From contig CAZAKZ010000114.1 of the NCBI GenBank assembly GCA_964485695.1, positions 1 through 18,283 of the forward strand: DNA of 18,283 nucleotides, read 5' to 3'. This document shows, one piece after another, positions 1-6,909 of the stretch. A model generated the notes under the pieces. The model ran no database searches and was not told the DNA's origin. It worked only from the letters and a program-made list of their open reading frames with translations. Every line of letters starts with the position of its first letter. Position 1 is the first letter of the stretch. Both the position numbers and the translations under genes were made by a program. The stretch is from CAZAKZ01 sp964485695 (lineage in GTDB: Bacteria; Planctomycetota; JAFGQW01).

Positions 1-468
1 CAACAGACTTTCCCGGTGACGGTTGGTCCGGATCTGACGTTTAACAGCGGCGGCGGTAGTGATGACGTTTTTGTCGCCAAGGTCTCGCTGACGCTTCTCA
101 CAGGAAACGGTTCGACTCGTCCAGGGGCCAGTGTGAGTTTGACACTCACAGCCAGCGACGACGCCGGGCTTCCCTTCCAGGTAGGGTCTTCCCTCGGGAC
201 TGGCCCGATCATCATTGGCAACCGACAGCTTGGACTCAGTCCGGACGGCCTTCTGGCCGTCTCAGCTGGCAATCTCTGGCCCGCGGTCTTCCCGGGCTAC
301 CGTGGGGTCATTGACATCCTGGGCAGGGCCAGAACGGCGGTCCACATCCCGAACATCCCGGCCCTCATCGGCACCCGCCTCCACAACGCCTTCGTGACCC
401 TGGACCCGGCTGCGCCGTCGGGCATCAAGTCGATCTCGAACACCTTCTCGTTCTCGATCACGAAGTAG
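1..468 (+). CDS. SBBP-repeat exported protein, C-terminal end (5' partial)
   Basis: The frame is open from the first base, so the gene starts upstream; 155 residues are visible. Residues about 13-29 (TFNSGGGSDDVFVAKVS) look like the end of an SBBP-type beta-propeller repeat. A Ser/Thr-rich beta stretch follows, then a C-terminal domain from about residue 60 to the end that contains GTGP, LSPDGLL, IPNIPALIG (116-124) and AFVT (130-133). The same domain closes the protein at 2236-3243. No membrane anchor or sorting motif is visible after it. SBBP proteins are generally exported and the role is probably extracellular or envelope-associated, but the specific function is unknown. A GTG at 16 is in frame but is unlikely to be the start, because it would cut through the repeat. 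The next feature downstream is a long hairpin and then a minus-strand tRNA. Confidence 0.75.
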   Translation, partial: QQTFPVTVGPDLTFNSGGGSDDVFVAKVSLTLLTGNGSTRPGASVSLTLTASDDAGLPFQVGSSLGTGPIIIGNRQLGLSPDGLLAVSAGNLWPAVFPGYRGVIDILGRARTAVHIPNIPALIGTRLHNAFVTLDPAAPSGIKSISNTFSFSITK

Positions 469-755
469 CACGGGGCAGCGTCTTCAGCCGCCCGGATACG
501 AAAACGGACACGCGGGTCCTCCCGAACATCTTCTTGGGTGCACGCAGGGCGAAGTAAAAGCTTGCCACTTCATCGGTCTTTCCGTTCGACGAGGCTATGG
601 CCGCTGGCCCTGTGGAGCCGGAGTCGTCGAAGTCGGCATTTGAGCGGCGTTCCAGAACTCGGACCGGGTAGTCCTACCCGGTCCGAGCGTATGGTTTATG
701 CCGCTCCGCCGAGGGGCGGGAATCGTGCAAGTGCCGATTCGGCTTGATATTCTGA
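469..755. other. Intergenic region between SBBP gene and tRNA-Met
   Basis: No convincing gene lies here. The short open frames have Arg/Ser-rich out-of-frame composition and no ribosome binding site. The only clear structure is the 13-bp hairpin at 658-687. The region is the 3' flank of both the plus-strand SBBP gene and the minus-strand tRNA. Confidence 0.6.
658..687. terminator. Perfect 13-bp hairpin, possible bidirectional terminator
   Basis: CTCGGACCGGGTA (658-670) pairs perfectly with TACCCGGTCCGAG (675-687) around the loop GTCC. It lies between two converging transcripts, the SBBP gene on the plus strand and tRNA-Met on the minus strand. On the plus strand it is followed by a modestly T-containing stretch (CGTATGGTTTATG), and on the minus strand by TTCTGG, so neither side has a classical U-tract. 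A transcription-end or RNA-stabilising hairpin is the simplest reading. Confidence 0.5.
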
Positions 756-832
756 TGGTACCGGAGGGCGGACTTGAACCGCCGACCTTGGGGTTATGAA
801 TCCCACGCTCTCACCATCTGAGCTACTCCGGC
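756..832 (-). tRNA. tRNA-Met (CAT), probably elongator
   Basis: Read on the minus strand, a full cloverleaf is present. Acceptor GCCGGAG pairs with CTCCGGT (first pair G-U), then TA, D-stem GCTC/GAGC, and anticodon stem TGGGA/CCCCA (last pair A-C) with loop TTCATAA. The T-stem GGCGG/CCGCC carries loop TTCAAGT, followed by discriminator A and an encoded CCA at 756-758. The anticodon is CAT. The initiator hallmarks (unpaired position 1-72 and three consecutive G-C pairs next to the anticodon loop) are absent, so an elongator methionine tRNA is favoured. A lysidine-modified tRNA-Ile2 also carries CAT and cannot be fully excluded. A near-consensus promoter lies immediately upstream at 845-873. 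Confidence 0.95.
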
Positions 833-844
833 ATGGGAGCGCAA

Positions 845-873
845 ATTATAATTCCAGCGGAAGGTCCGTGCAA
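845..873 (-). promoter_or_regulatory. Sigma-70-type promoter of tRNA-Met
   Basis: On the minus strand TTGCAC (868-873) and TATAAT (845-850) are separated by exactly 17 bases. The -10 box is perfect and the -35 box matches at four positions. Initiation is expected near 838-839, a few bases before the tRNA 5' end at 832. The -10 lies in an AT-rich palindrome that also reads TATAAT on the plus strand (847-852). No good plus-strand -35 was seen. Confidence 0.85.
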
Positions 874-919
874 GGTGGCGGGAATCGCCCTCCGCCGAGG
901 TTCATTCCAGGGAGAAGTC

Positions 920-1339
920 ATGAAACATCTGACCCGATACCTCACGTTCGAGATCCCGGTGCGCATGGATTTCTTGAACATCACCGGCCAGGTGGCCGAG
1001 GCGGTGCGGGAGAGTCGCATCCAGGAGGGGCTCTGTCTGGTGAACGCCATGCACATCACGGCCAGCGTCTTCATCAACGACGACGAGTCCGGTCTGCACC
1101 AGGATTACAAGGAGTGGCTGGAGGCCCTGGCCCCCCATGCCCCCGTGGACCGGTATCGTCACAACCGCACCGGCGAGGACAACGGCGACGCCCACCACAA
1201 GCGCCAGATCATGGGCCGGGAGGTCACGGTGGCCGTGACCGGCGGGGATCTGGATCTGGGGCCGTGGGAGCAGATCTTCTACGGCGAGTTCGACGGGCGA
1301 CGTCCCAAGCGGGTGCTGGTCAAGGTCATCGGGGAATAG
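920..1339 (+). CDS. YjbQ / UPF0047 family protein
   Basis: The protein has 139 residues, normal for the YjbQ/UPF0047 family, which is annotated as secondary thiamine-phosphate synthase; the physiological role is not settled. Family marks are TASVFINDDESGLHQDY in the first half, the His-containing DNGDAHHKR segment, and the C-terminal GGDLDLGPWEQIFYGEFDG followed by a basic beta strand. The usual GTWQ signature reads GPWEQ here. The ATG at 920 has GGAG 5 bases upstream and matches the family N-terminus. A longer in-frame start at 833 would abut the tRNA and cover its promoter, so it is rejected. The gene diverges from tRNA-Met and is followed after 82 bases by an acetyltransferase gene, with which it may be co-transcribed. 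Confidence 0.88.
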   Translation: MKHLTRYLTFEIPVRMDFLNITGQVAEAVRESRIQEGLCLVNAMHITASVFINDDESGLHQDYKEWLEALAPHAPVDRYRHNRTGEDNGDAHHKRQIMGREVTVAVTGGDLDLGPWEQIFYGEFDGRRPKRVLVKVIGE

Positions 1340-1359
1340 GTTCCTCCTGCCTTTCTAAA

Positions 1360-1417
1360 ATCCCGGACTGCCACTATCCTTAGAAACCCCGGGATACGTT
1401 GTCAGGAAACAGGATAG
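1360..1417 (+). promoter_or_regulatory. Interleaved inverted repeats overlapping a ribosome binding site
   Basis: Between yjbQ and the GNAT gene, ATCCCGG (1360-1366) can pair with CCGGGAT (1389-1395), and CTATCCT (1374-1380) with AGGATAG (1411-1417). The two stems are interleaved as in an H-type pseudoknot. The last arm covers the only AGGA-like ribosome binding site before the ATG at 1422. The stems are only 7 bp each, so chance is a real possibility. Confidence 0.25.
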
Positions 1418-1421
1418 CCCC

Positions 1422-2231
1422 ATGGTCGCGTTCACCATCCGCCCGATCCGCGGGTTCAAGGATCTGGCCAAGGTGCAGGAGCTCCAGCAGGATGTCTGGG
1501 GCTTTGATCCCGTGGACGTGGTGCCGTTCCGCCTGATGCGGGTGATGCAGCGAAACGGCTCCATGCTGCTGGGCGCCTTTGACCGGAGGAATGACCTGCT
1601 AGGTTTTGCCTTCGGGTACCTCGGATCGAGAAACGGGAAGCCCCTCCTGTGCTCCCACATGCTCGGCGTCCGGAAAGTGTACCGGGACCAGGGCATCGGG
1701 TACGCCCTCAAGCAGGCGCAGCGAGACTGGTGCCTGAAGAGAAAATACGACGTCGTGGCCTGGAACTTCGACCCCCTGGAATCCCGCAATGCCCGGTTCA
1801 ACCTGCACAAGCTCGGCTGTGCTTCGCAGGACTACTGGTTGAATCTCTACGGATCGGTCACCTCGGGCCTCCACCGCGGCAGCGCCACGGACCGCTTCCT
1901 GGTCCTCTGGAATCTACACCGGCCCAGCCCGGATCTGGAGGGCTGCCGGGCGCCCTGGGTCAATCCCCCGCGCCGGAGTCAAGACGGCCATCCGGACTGC
2001 GAAGATCCCGTTCTCGACCTCGAGGCGCCCCGCCTCAGGGTCGTCATTCCCCGGGATATCCAGACCCTGAAGGCGGTGAATCCGGCGCTGGTGAAGCGGT
2101 GGAGACTTTTGACCCGGGAGGTGTTCCAGAAGTGCTTCAAGGCCGGGTATCGTGTTGTGGACTTCGACCTGCCGCCGGGTCGTCGCCTCGCCCGGTACGG
2201 AAGCTACATACTCCAGGCGTATACGAGCTGA
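1422..2231 (+). CDS. GNAT-superfamily acetyltransferase (COG3375-like)
   Basis: The protein has 269 residues. The first ~170 have the GNAT fold pattern: an N-terminal IRPIRGFKDLAKVQELQQ segment, a central beta hairpin (LLGFAFGY), and the acetyl-CoA pyrophosphate loop seen as YRDQGIGYALK. After it come WNFDPLESRNARFNLHKLG and a C-terminal strand. The WNFDPL...N..FN..KLG pattern is characteristic of the predicted acetyltransferases grouped as COG3375. Residues about 190-269 form a C-terminal extension rich in Pro and Arg at its start. The acceptor substrate is unknown. The ATG at 1422 is preceded by a weak AGGA. The stop lies 4 bases from the stop of the convergent gene at 2236. Confidence 0.8.
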   Translation: MVAFTIRPIRGFKDLAKVQELQQDVWGFDPVDVVPFRLMRVMQRNGSMLLGAFDRRNDLLGFAFGYLGSRNGKPLLCSHMLGVRKVYRDQGIGYALKQAQRDWCLKRKYDVVAWNFDPLESRNARFNLHKLGCASQDYWLNLYGSVTSGLHRGSATDRFLVLWNLHRPSPDLEGCRAPWVNPPRRSQDGHPDCEDPVLDLEAPRLRVVIPRDIQTLKAVNPALVKRWRLLTREVFQKCFKAGYRVVDFDLPPGRRLARYGSYILQAYTS

Positions 2232-2235
2232 TCTG

Positions 2236-3243
2236 CTACCCCCCGCACCCCAGTCCGATGGTCACCCATTGCTCCGTGGAGACGTTGGTGATCTTCCCCG
2301 TGAACCTCTTGTAGGTCACGAAGGCCATGACGAAGGAGACGCCGATGAGGGCGGGTTCTTCGGGAATGGCGATGGCACCGCTGCTGACGCCGGCGTTCCC
2401 CACGGTTCCGCCGAAACCCATGAACATCCGGGGAAGAATCCAGACGGAGTAGAACAGCGCATCCGCAGTGAGCGGGATGGTGTATTCCTGGATGTCGATG
2501 CCGGGCTCGGAGGTGAACGAGCACCCGGCCGTGAAGGCATCTCCGATGTTGCCCGCGGCATTGAATGTGACATTCAGGTTCGAGCCGGGCAAGGGAGGGG
2601 AGGTGCAGGTGATGGTTGGAGAACCGGTCAGGAAGTCGAGGCCGGTCGTCAGACCGGGAACCACGCCGTGGCTGGCGCGTTTCGACCGGAAAGCCCCGGG
2701 GCCCCTGGAATAGACCGCCTTGAGGAAGGAGGAGGAGGACATGAGCCTCACGCCAGCCTTGATGCCTCTCAGGCGGACCAGGATCGCGAGGTGGTCTCGG
2801 CCGTTGTATTCGAAGTGGGTGTTGAAGGGGATGCGGATGAACCTGCCCTTGATCACCCTGGACTCGTCCATGGAAATGGCGCTGTTGAGGACCTCCTTGA
2901 AATCGAAGAGGTTCTTGCCGAACTCCATGTCCGGGCTGGCGTTCCCTGTGTGCCCCACGAGGATGGAGGCCTGATCTACCACGATCTTTCCGGTTTGCGC
3001 CACGGCCAGATACATGGCCTGGATCTTGCCCCCTCGCCGGGGAAGACGGTCTCGCCGAATGATCCAGAGGTAGGAGACCTCCCGGTCCAGGGGCGAGAAG
3101 GGATAGATGGAGGGCGTGCCGAGGGTGGGGCTGCTGTTCGGGACGTAGACCCGGACCGAGGCCAGTTGCTGCTGGCCGGGCGTCGAGACAGCAAGGCCGA
3201 TCAAAAGCAGAAACACCGCCCATACGAGTTGTCGCCTCGGCAT
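2236..3243 (-). CDS. Exported protein with lineage-type C-terminal domain
   Basis: The product has 335 residues starting MPRRQLVWAVFLLLIGLAVS, a clear signal peptide with a likely cleavage after the STPG region. Of two adjacent ATG codons (3246 and 3243), the second is chosen because GGAGG sits 5 bases before it; upstream in-frame starts lack such a site. The N-terminal half is predicted beta-rich and includes a DHLAILVRLRG strand; a second beta region follows. The last ~75 residues (LTADALF, IPEEPALIG at 293-301, AFVT at 307-310) align with the end of the protein at 1-468. No catalytic motif was recognised. It is probably a secreted or outer-surface protein of unknown function. It is transcribed divergently from the CHAT gene. 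Confidence 0.75.
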   Translation of the reverse strand: MPRRQLVWAVFLLLIGLAVSTPGQQQLASVRVYVPNSSPTLGTPSIYPFSPLDREVSYLWIIRRDRLPRRGGKIQAMYLAVAQTGKIVVDQASILVGHTGNASPDMEFGKNLFDFKEVLNSAISMDESRVIKGRFIRIPFNTHFEYNGRDHLAILVRLRGIKAGVRLMSSSSFLKAVYSRGPGAFRSKRASHGVVPGLTTGLDFLTGSPTITCTSPPLPGSNLNVTFNAAGNIGDAFTAGCSFTSEPGIDIQEYTIPLTADALFYSVWILPRMFMGFGGTVGNAGVSSGAIAIPEEPALIGVSFVMAFVTYKRFTGKITNVSTEQWVTIGLGCGG

Positions 3244-3592
3244 CATTGCCTCCTTCCGCGTACTCCGGTATGGAGGATCCTCTTCCTGACTTACCCCTGG
3301 CAGGGCGTCTTTGAATCCAATGCTACAACTATATCCGATCTCCGGCCGGCTCGAAAGGACAAGGAACCGCAGTCCTGACGTCCGTGTTCCGGCCTGGTTC
3401 GATTTCCTCATACAATGGAACCGGGGAATGTCCATGAGAACAGAGAGACTTCAGAATCCAGAAGTTGCTGGAAAAGGATCCAGACCCACCGGGCGCAGGA
3501 GGGGAATTGCCCTGGTGAGATTAACTTAAGATCATTATAATACGGCATTTATAGGGTCACTTCGATTTTGAAAGGTGTCGGATTTTCTCTTC
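3244..3592. other. Divergent intergenic region
   Basis: About 350 bases separate the start of the minus-strand exported protein from the plus-strand TPR-CHAT gene. No gene with a credible start or composition is visible. The right half becomes AT-rich (3530-3570) and holds a TATAAT at 3536-3541. The left half contains the 10-base palindrome GAGGATCCTC and the GGAGG site of the minus-strand gene. Regulatory sites for both genes should lie here. Confidence 0.6.
3513..3541 (+). promoter_or_regulatory. Possible promoter of the TPR-CHAT gene
   Basis: A perfect TATAAT (3536-3541) lies in a locally AT-rich stretch. The hexamer 17 bases upstream, TGGTGA (3513-3518), matches the -35 consensus at only three positions. 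Initiation would be near 3548, some 45 bases before the chosen start codon. The -10 element is the stronger part of the evidence. Confidence 0.4.
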
Positions 3593-6500
3593 ATGAAAGC
3601 GCTTCTCCTTACGATTCTTACTTTCGGAGCGGTCTCGCCGACCACCATGGGCCAGAAAAGTTCCGACTTCGGTGATTTTTGCCGGCGGACAACGGTGACA
3701 TGGAGGGGGGGGGATCGGGTCGGTTTCGAGAGACTCTTGCATGAGAACCGGTCCTTCTTGCACAGGTTTTACGTGCACTGTGAGATTGCACTGCTGGAGG
3801 GGGAAGCCGGCCGGGTTCCCTCGAACGCCCGGAAGATCCAGGCCGTGGCCCGGGTGGCGCAGAGGGCGTTCAACATCGATTTCTACCTGGAGCTGGCCGA
3901 GAAGGTCCTGCGCCCGGCAGCCCGGAAGTCATGGCCCGACCGGGTATTGGCCTGGAAGGGCCATCCACCCGGGGGGGATCCGTTGCTGGCATCCCTCGTG
4001 TCCGTGGAACTGGCCCGTGGCGCCACGCAGCGCTTCCCACCCGGTCCCCTTCCGTTCGATATGCGGGATCGGATCCGCCTTTTGCTGGAGAGCGGATGTC
4101 CGGACGGCGCCCTGGACGGCCTCGTCTCCCTCGGCACCTGGCACCAGCTCCGGGGGGAGTATTTCGTGGGCGACCGTGCACTTCGCAGTGCGGAGCGGCT
4201 GGACCGCCGGATCTGCGGCGGCCGGGGACACGAGATCGCCCGGAAGCGGGGAGAGCTGGCCCTGAAGCGGGAGGACTTCGTGGCCGCCCGGGCGCACTTC
4301 ACGACCGCGTTCCAGTGCGCCATCGGCCCCGAGAAAGTGGTGGCCCGAGCCCACCTGGCCCAGACCCACGCCTACCTCCTCGATCAGGAGCAAGCTGCGG
4401 CCGAAGCGGCCAGGGTGGTGAAGGAACTCGACACGGTGAAAGCCTCGACAACCCGGGCCCTCGTGCTCCTGATCCTGGCCGAGGTGGACCGACGTCTCGG
4501 CAAGTTCGACCCCGCCCTGGCGCGCAACCGCCAGGCAGAGGCAATCCTGTCGTCCGGGGAAGATTCAGATACGCACCACTTGCTCTTCGTACGGCGCCAG
4601 CGCGGACACCTCTTCATGGTGATGGGCCGGTTCACCCGGGCGGAAGAGGAGCTGAAGGCTGGACTGGAGGGCGCCCGGCGGCTCCAGGACAGGATGGAGG
4701 AGATCTACCACCTGCGCTACCTTGCGGACCTGGCCTTTCTCCAGGCCAAGGAGGGACAGACTCTGAACTGGGGCGTGCTCATGCTGGAGGCAGCCCGGCG
4801 AGAGCAAGCAGGCAAGGAGATTGCCTTTGCCTGCCGTTTTCTCGGCAAGGTCTACCTGCGATGGGGGATCCTCGAGGATGCCGCTCTCTATCTCGAGGAG
4901 GGGCTCGAGGTGGCGGGGCGCCTCGGGATTTCACGGTGGAAGCGGGAAATCGTGCGAGACCTCCTGAAGGTGATGGAAAAGCTGGGGCGATCCGAGGAGG
5001 CGAGGCGCTTCGAGGCCATGCTCCGGAAGGATCTCTTCAAGGGGCGTTCGGTGTCCAGGGTGGGCGATCTCCTGCTCCTGGCGCGTCTGGCATGGCGGCG
5101 GGGTGAGTCCGAGGAGGCAGCCCGAGACCTGGATGCGGCCGTGAAAATCCTGGAGGATCTGCCCGAGGAGATCGGGGATCCCATGGTGGAGTGGTTCCGC
5201 GGCGCCGTTGCCGTGGAAGCCGCGGAGCAGACCGAGAGCCAGGAGGAGGCCCTGGACTACCTGGACGAGGCCGTGATCCACGCCCGGGCCATCCAAGATC
5301 CCATCCTGGAGGCGGGGGCCATCCGGGTAAGGGCCGTGCGCCTCAAGGAGGCCGGACGCCTGGAAGCGGCCCGGGCCGAGCTCCAGCGCGCGTATGAACT
5401 GCACAGTACCGTCCTCGAGACCACCGGTCACCTGGGGCTCCGGGCCGCCTTCATCGAGGAATTCCGGGTCGAGATGGAGAAGCTGGCCCGCATCACCCTG
5501 GAGCTGGAGAGAAAAAAACAGGACCCGGGCGCGGCCGGACATCTCCTCCGCCTTGCGGAAGCCATGCGGGACCGCAGGTTCCGGATCCACTACACCGGGT
5601 TCGGCCCGGGTGCCAGGACCGAGAAGATCCTCAGGCTGAAGGGAGAACTCGAGGAGGTGTTCAAACTCTGGGAATCCTCTGCCAGCCTGGAGAGCACCGG
5701 CCGCCGGGCGCTCTTCAAGCGCATGGCCGAGGTCCGGGAAAGATACAACCGCCTCACCAACGAGGCCTGGCAGCAGCGGCCCCGCATCGATCCCTCCACC
5801 CTGGACCCGGGGGCCCTTCGCACCCGCCTCGAGGATGCTCTGCTCCTCATGTTCTGTCTCGGCAAGGAGGAGGGCTTCGTCATTGCCGTGTGTCGAGAGA
5901 AGGGGGTGCGCGTCTTCTCCCTTGCCTGCAACATGAAGACCCTGGAGGGGCGCGTGCACTACCTCGACACCACCATCCAGCGCTTGAGGCCGGGCAACGA
6001 GGGCGCTTTTGCAGGGCCTTCCTACACCCTTTTCCGGGATCTGTTCGGACCGGTCCAGAAAGCGGGATGGATGCCGCCCGGACGTCCACTCATCGTGGTC
6101 CCGGACAGGGCGCTGGAGCGCCTGCCCTTTCACGCCCTGGTGACCCGGCCGGGCAAGACAGGGGATAAGCGCACTTTCCGGGCCCTGCCCTACCTGATCC
6201 TGCGGAATCCGATTCGCTACCTGACCGCGGCCGGGGATCTCCTCGCAGCCGGAGACCGCCCCCGGAAGCCGCGGTTCCTGGGCGTGGCTCCGGGAGTGGA
6301 GGTGACCCGCCTCGAGGGGGCGGTGAGCGAGGTCAAGGCCCTGGCAGCCCTGTTTCCCGCCGGATCTGCGGCCACGGCCCTGGGCGAGGAGGCGGCCGAG
6401 GCACGGCTGGTTCGGCGTCCGGACCTGAGGGCTTTCAACATTCTGCACTTTGCCACCCACGGCCGGGCCAGCGCCCTGGATTTCAGCTACAGCGGACTCG

Positions 6501-6895
6501 TCCTCGGCACCGGGGAGGATGGGGAGAGCGACGGCGTTCTGCACGGATATGAAGTGCGGGACCTGGGCGTCACCCCCGCTCTGGTTACACTCAGCGCCTG
6601 CTCTTCCGGCCGGGACATGGCCGATCCGGGTGTGACCGGGGTGGGATGGGGGCGGGTCTTCCTGGAGGCCGGCGCCTCGTCGGTGTTGCTGTCCATCTGG
6701 CGAGTGGAGGACCGGGTGGCGCCCGTTTTCATGGAGGCGTTTTACCGCAGTCTCCTGGACGGCGTCCGGGCGGACCTGGCTCTGGCCCGGGCAAGCCGGC
6801 ACCTCATACACGGGCCGGATTCGGAACGCTGGGCCAATCCGCGCTACTGGGCCCCCTTCATTCTCGTGGGAGCGGCCGTCGAGTTCCGGAAGTGA
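3593..6895 (+). CDS. Exported TPR-CHAT protein, putative cysteine peptidase
   Basis: The protein has about 1,100 residues. MKALLLTILTFGAVSPTTMG at the N-terminus looks like a signal peptide. An in-frame GTG at 3575 would add six residues; neither start has a strong ribosome site. Residues about 200-650 are helical, with TPR-like pairs such as LGKFDPALARNRQAEAI and LKEAGRLEAARAELQRAYEL. The C-terminal ~355 residues (about 742-1096) form a CHAT domain: a PDRALERLPFHAL strand-loop, then HFATHGR (His956) and LSACSSG (Cys1003), the caspase-like His/Cys dyad. CHAT domains are peptidases or peptidase-like modules, often activated through partner domains. A TPR-CHAT layout is also found in Csx29 of type III-E CRISPR, but nothing CRISPR-related is nearby. 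The target and partner are unknown. It ends 10 bases from the convergent ispG stop. Confidence 0.88.
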   Translation: MKALLLTILTFGAVSPTTMGQKSSDFGDFCRRTTVTWRGGDRVGFERLLHENRSFLHRFYVHCEIALLEGEAGRVPSNARKIQAVARVAQRAFNIDFYLELAEKVLRPAARKSWPDRVLAWKGHPPGGDPLLASLVSVELARGATQRFPPGPLPFDMRDRIRLLLESGCPDGALDGLVSLGTWHQLRGEYFVGDRALRSAERLDRRICGGRGHEIARKRGELALKREDFVAARAHFTTAFQCAIGPEKVVARAHLAQTHAYLLDQEQAAAEAARVVKELDTVKASTTRALVLLILAEVDRRLGKFDPALARNRQAEAILSSGEDSDTHHLLFVRRQRGHLFMVMGRFTRAEEELKAGLEGARRLQDRMEEIYHLRYLADLAFLQAKEGQTLNWGVLMLEAARREQAGKEIAFACRFLGKVYLRWGILEDAALYLEEGLEVAGRLGISRWKREIVRDLLKVMEKLGRSEEARRFEAMLRKDLFKGRSVSRVGDLLLLARLAWRRGESEEAARDLDAAVKILEDLPEEIGDPMVEWFRGAVAVEAAEQTESQEEALDYLDEAVIHARAIQDPILEAGAIRVRAVRLKEAGRLEAARAELQRAYELHSTVLETTGHLGLRAAFIEEFRVEMEKLARITLELERKKQDPGAAGHLLRLAEAMRDRRFRIHYTGFGPGARTEKILRLKGELEEVFKLWESSASLESTGRRALFKRMAEVRERYNRLTNEAWQQRPRIDPSTLDPGALRTRLEDALLLMFCLGKEEGFVIAVCREKGVRVFSLACNMKTLEGRVHYLDTTIQRLRPGNEGAFAGPSYTLFRDLFGPVQKAGWMPPGRPLIVVPDRALERLPFHALVTRPGKTGDKRTFRALPYLILRNPIRYLTAAGDLLAAGDRPRKPRFLGVAPGVEVTRLEGAVSEVKALAALFPAGSAATALGEEAAEARLVRRPDLRAFNILHFATHGRASALDFSYSGLVLGTGEDGESDGVLHGYEVRDLGVTPALVTLSACSSGRDMADPGVTGVGWGRVFLEAGASSVLLSIWRVEDRVAPVFMEAFYRSLLDGVRADLALARASRHLIHGPDSERWANPRYWAPFILVGAAVEFRK

Positions 6896-6899
6896 TGGG

Positions 6900-6909
6900 G
6901 TAACGTTAC
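6900..6909. repeat. 10-base palindrome between convergent genes
   Basis: GTAACGTTAC is a perfect palindrome that includes the ispG stop codon and lies 5 bases after the CHAT stop. It is too short to act as an intrinsic terminator; a protein-binding site or chance are both possible. Confidence 0.3.

Noticed and set aside
756..832. Initiator tRNA-fMet
   Set aside because: Position 1-72 is a G-U pair rather than the unpaired initiator type, and the three G-C pairs next to the anticodon loop are missing.
833..919. N-terminal extension of the YjbQ frame starting at 833
   Set aside because: It begins directly next to the tRNA and covers the tRNA promoter. The ATG at 920 has a good ribosome site and fits the family length.
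2152..3378. Long plus-strand frame of 408 codons opposite the exported protein
   Set aside because: It is the antisense shadow of the minus-strand gene, which has a signal peptide, a GGAGG site and a homologous C-terminal domain. The plus frame has no recognisable motif.
3593..6895. Link of the TPR-CHAT protein to a type III-E CRISPR system
   Set aside because: No CRISPR repeats, Cas proteins or other effector genes occur in the window, and the protein appears exported.
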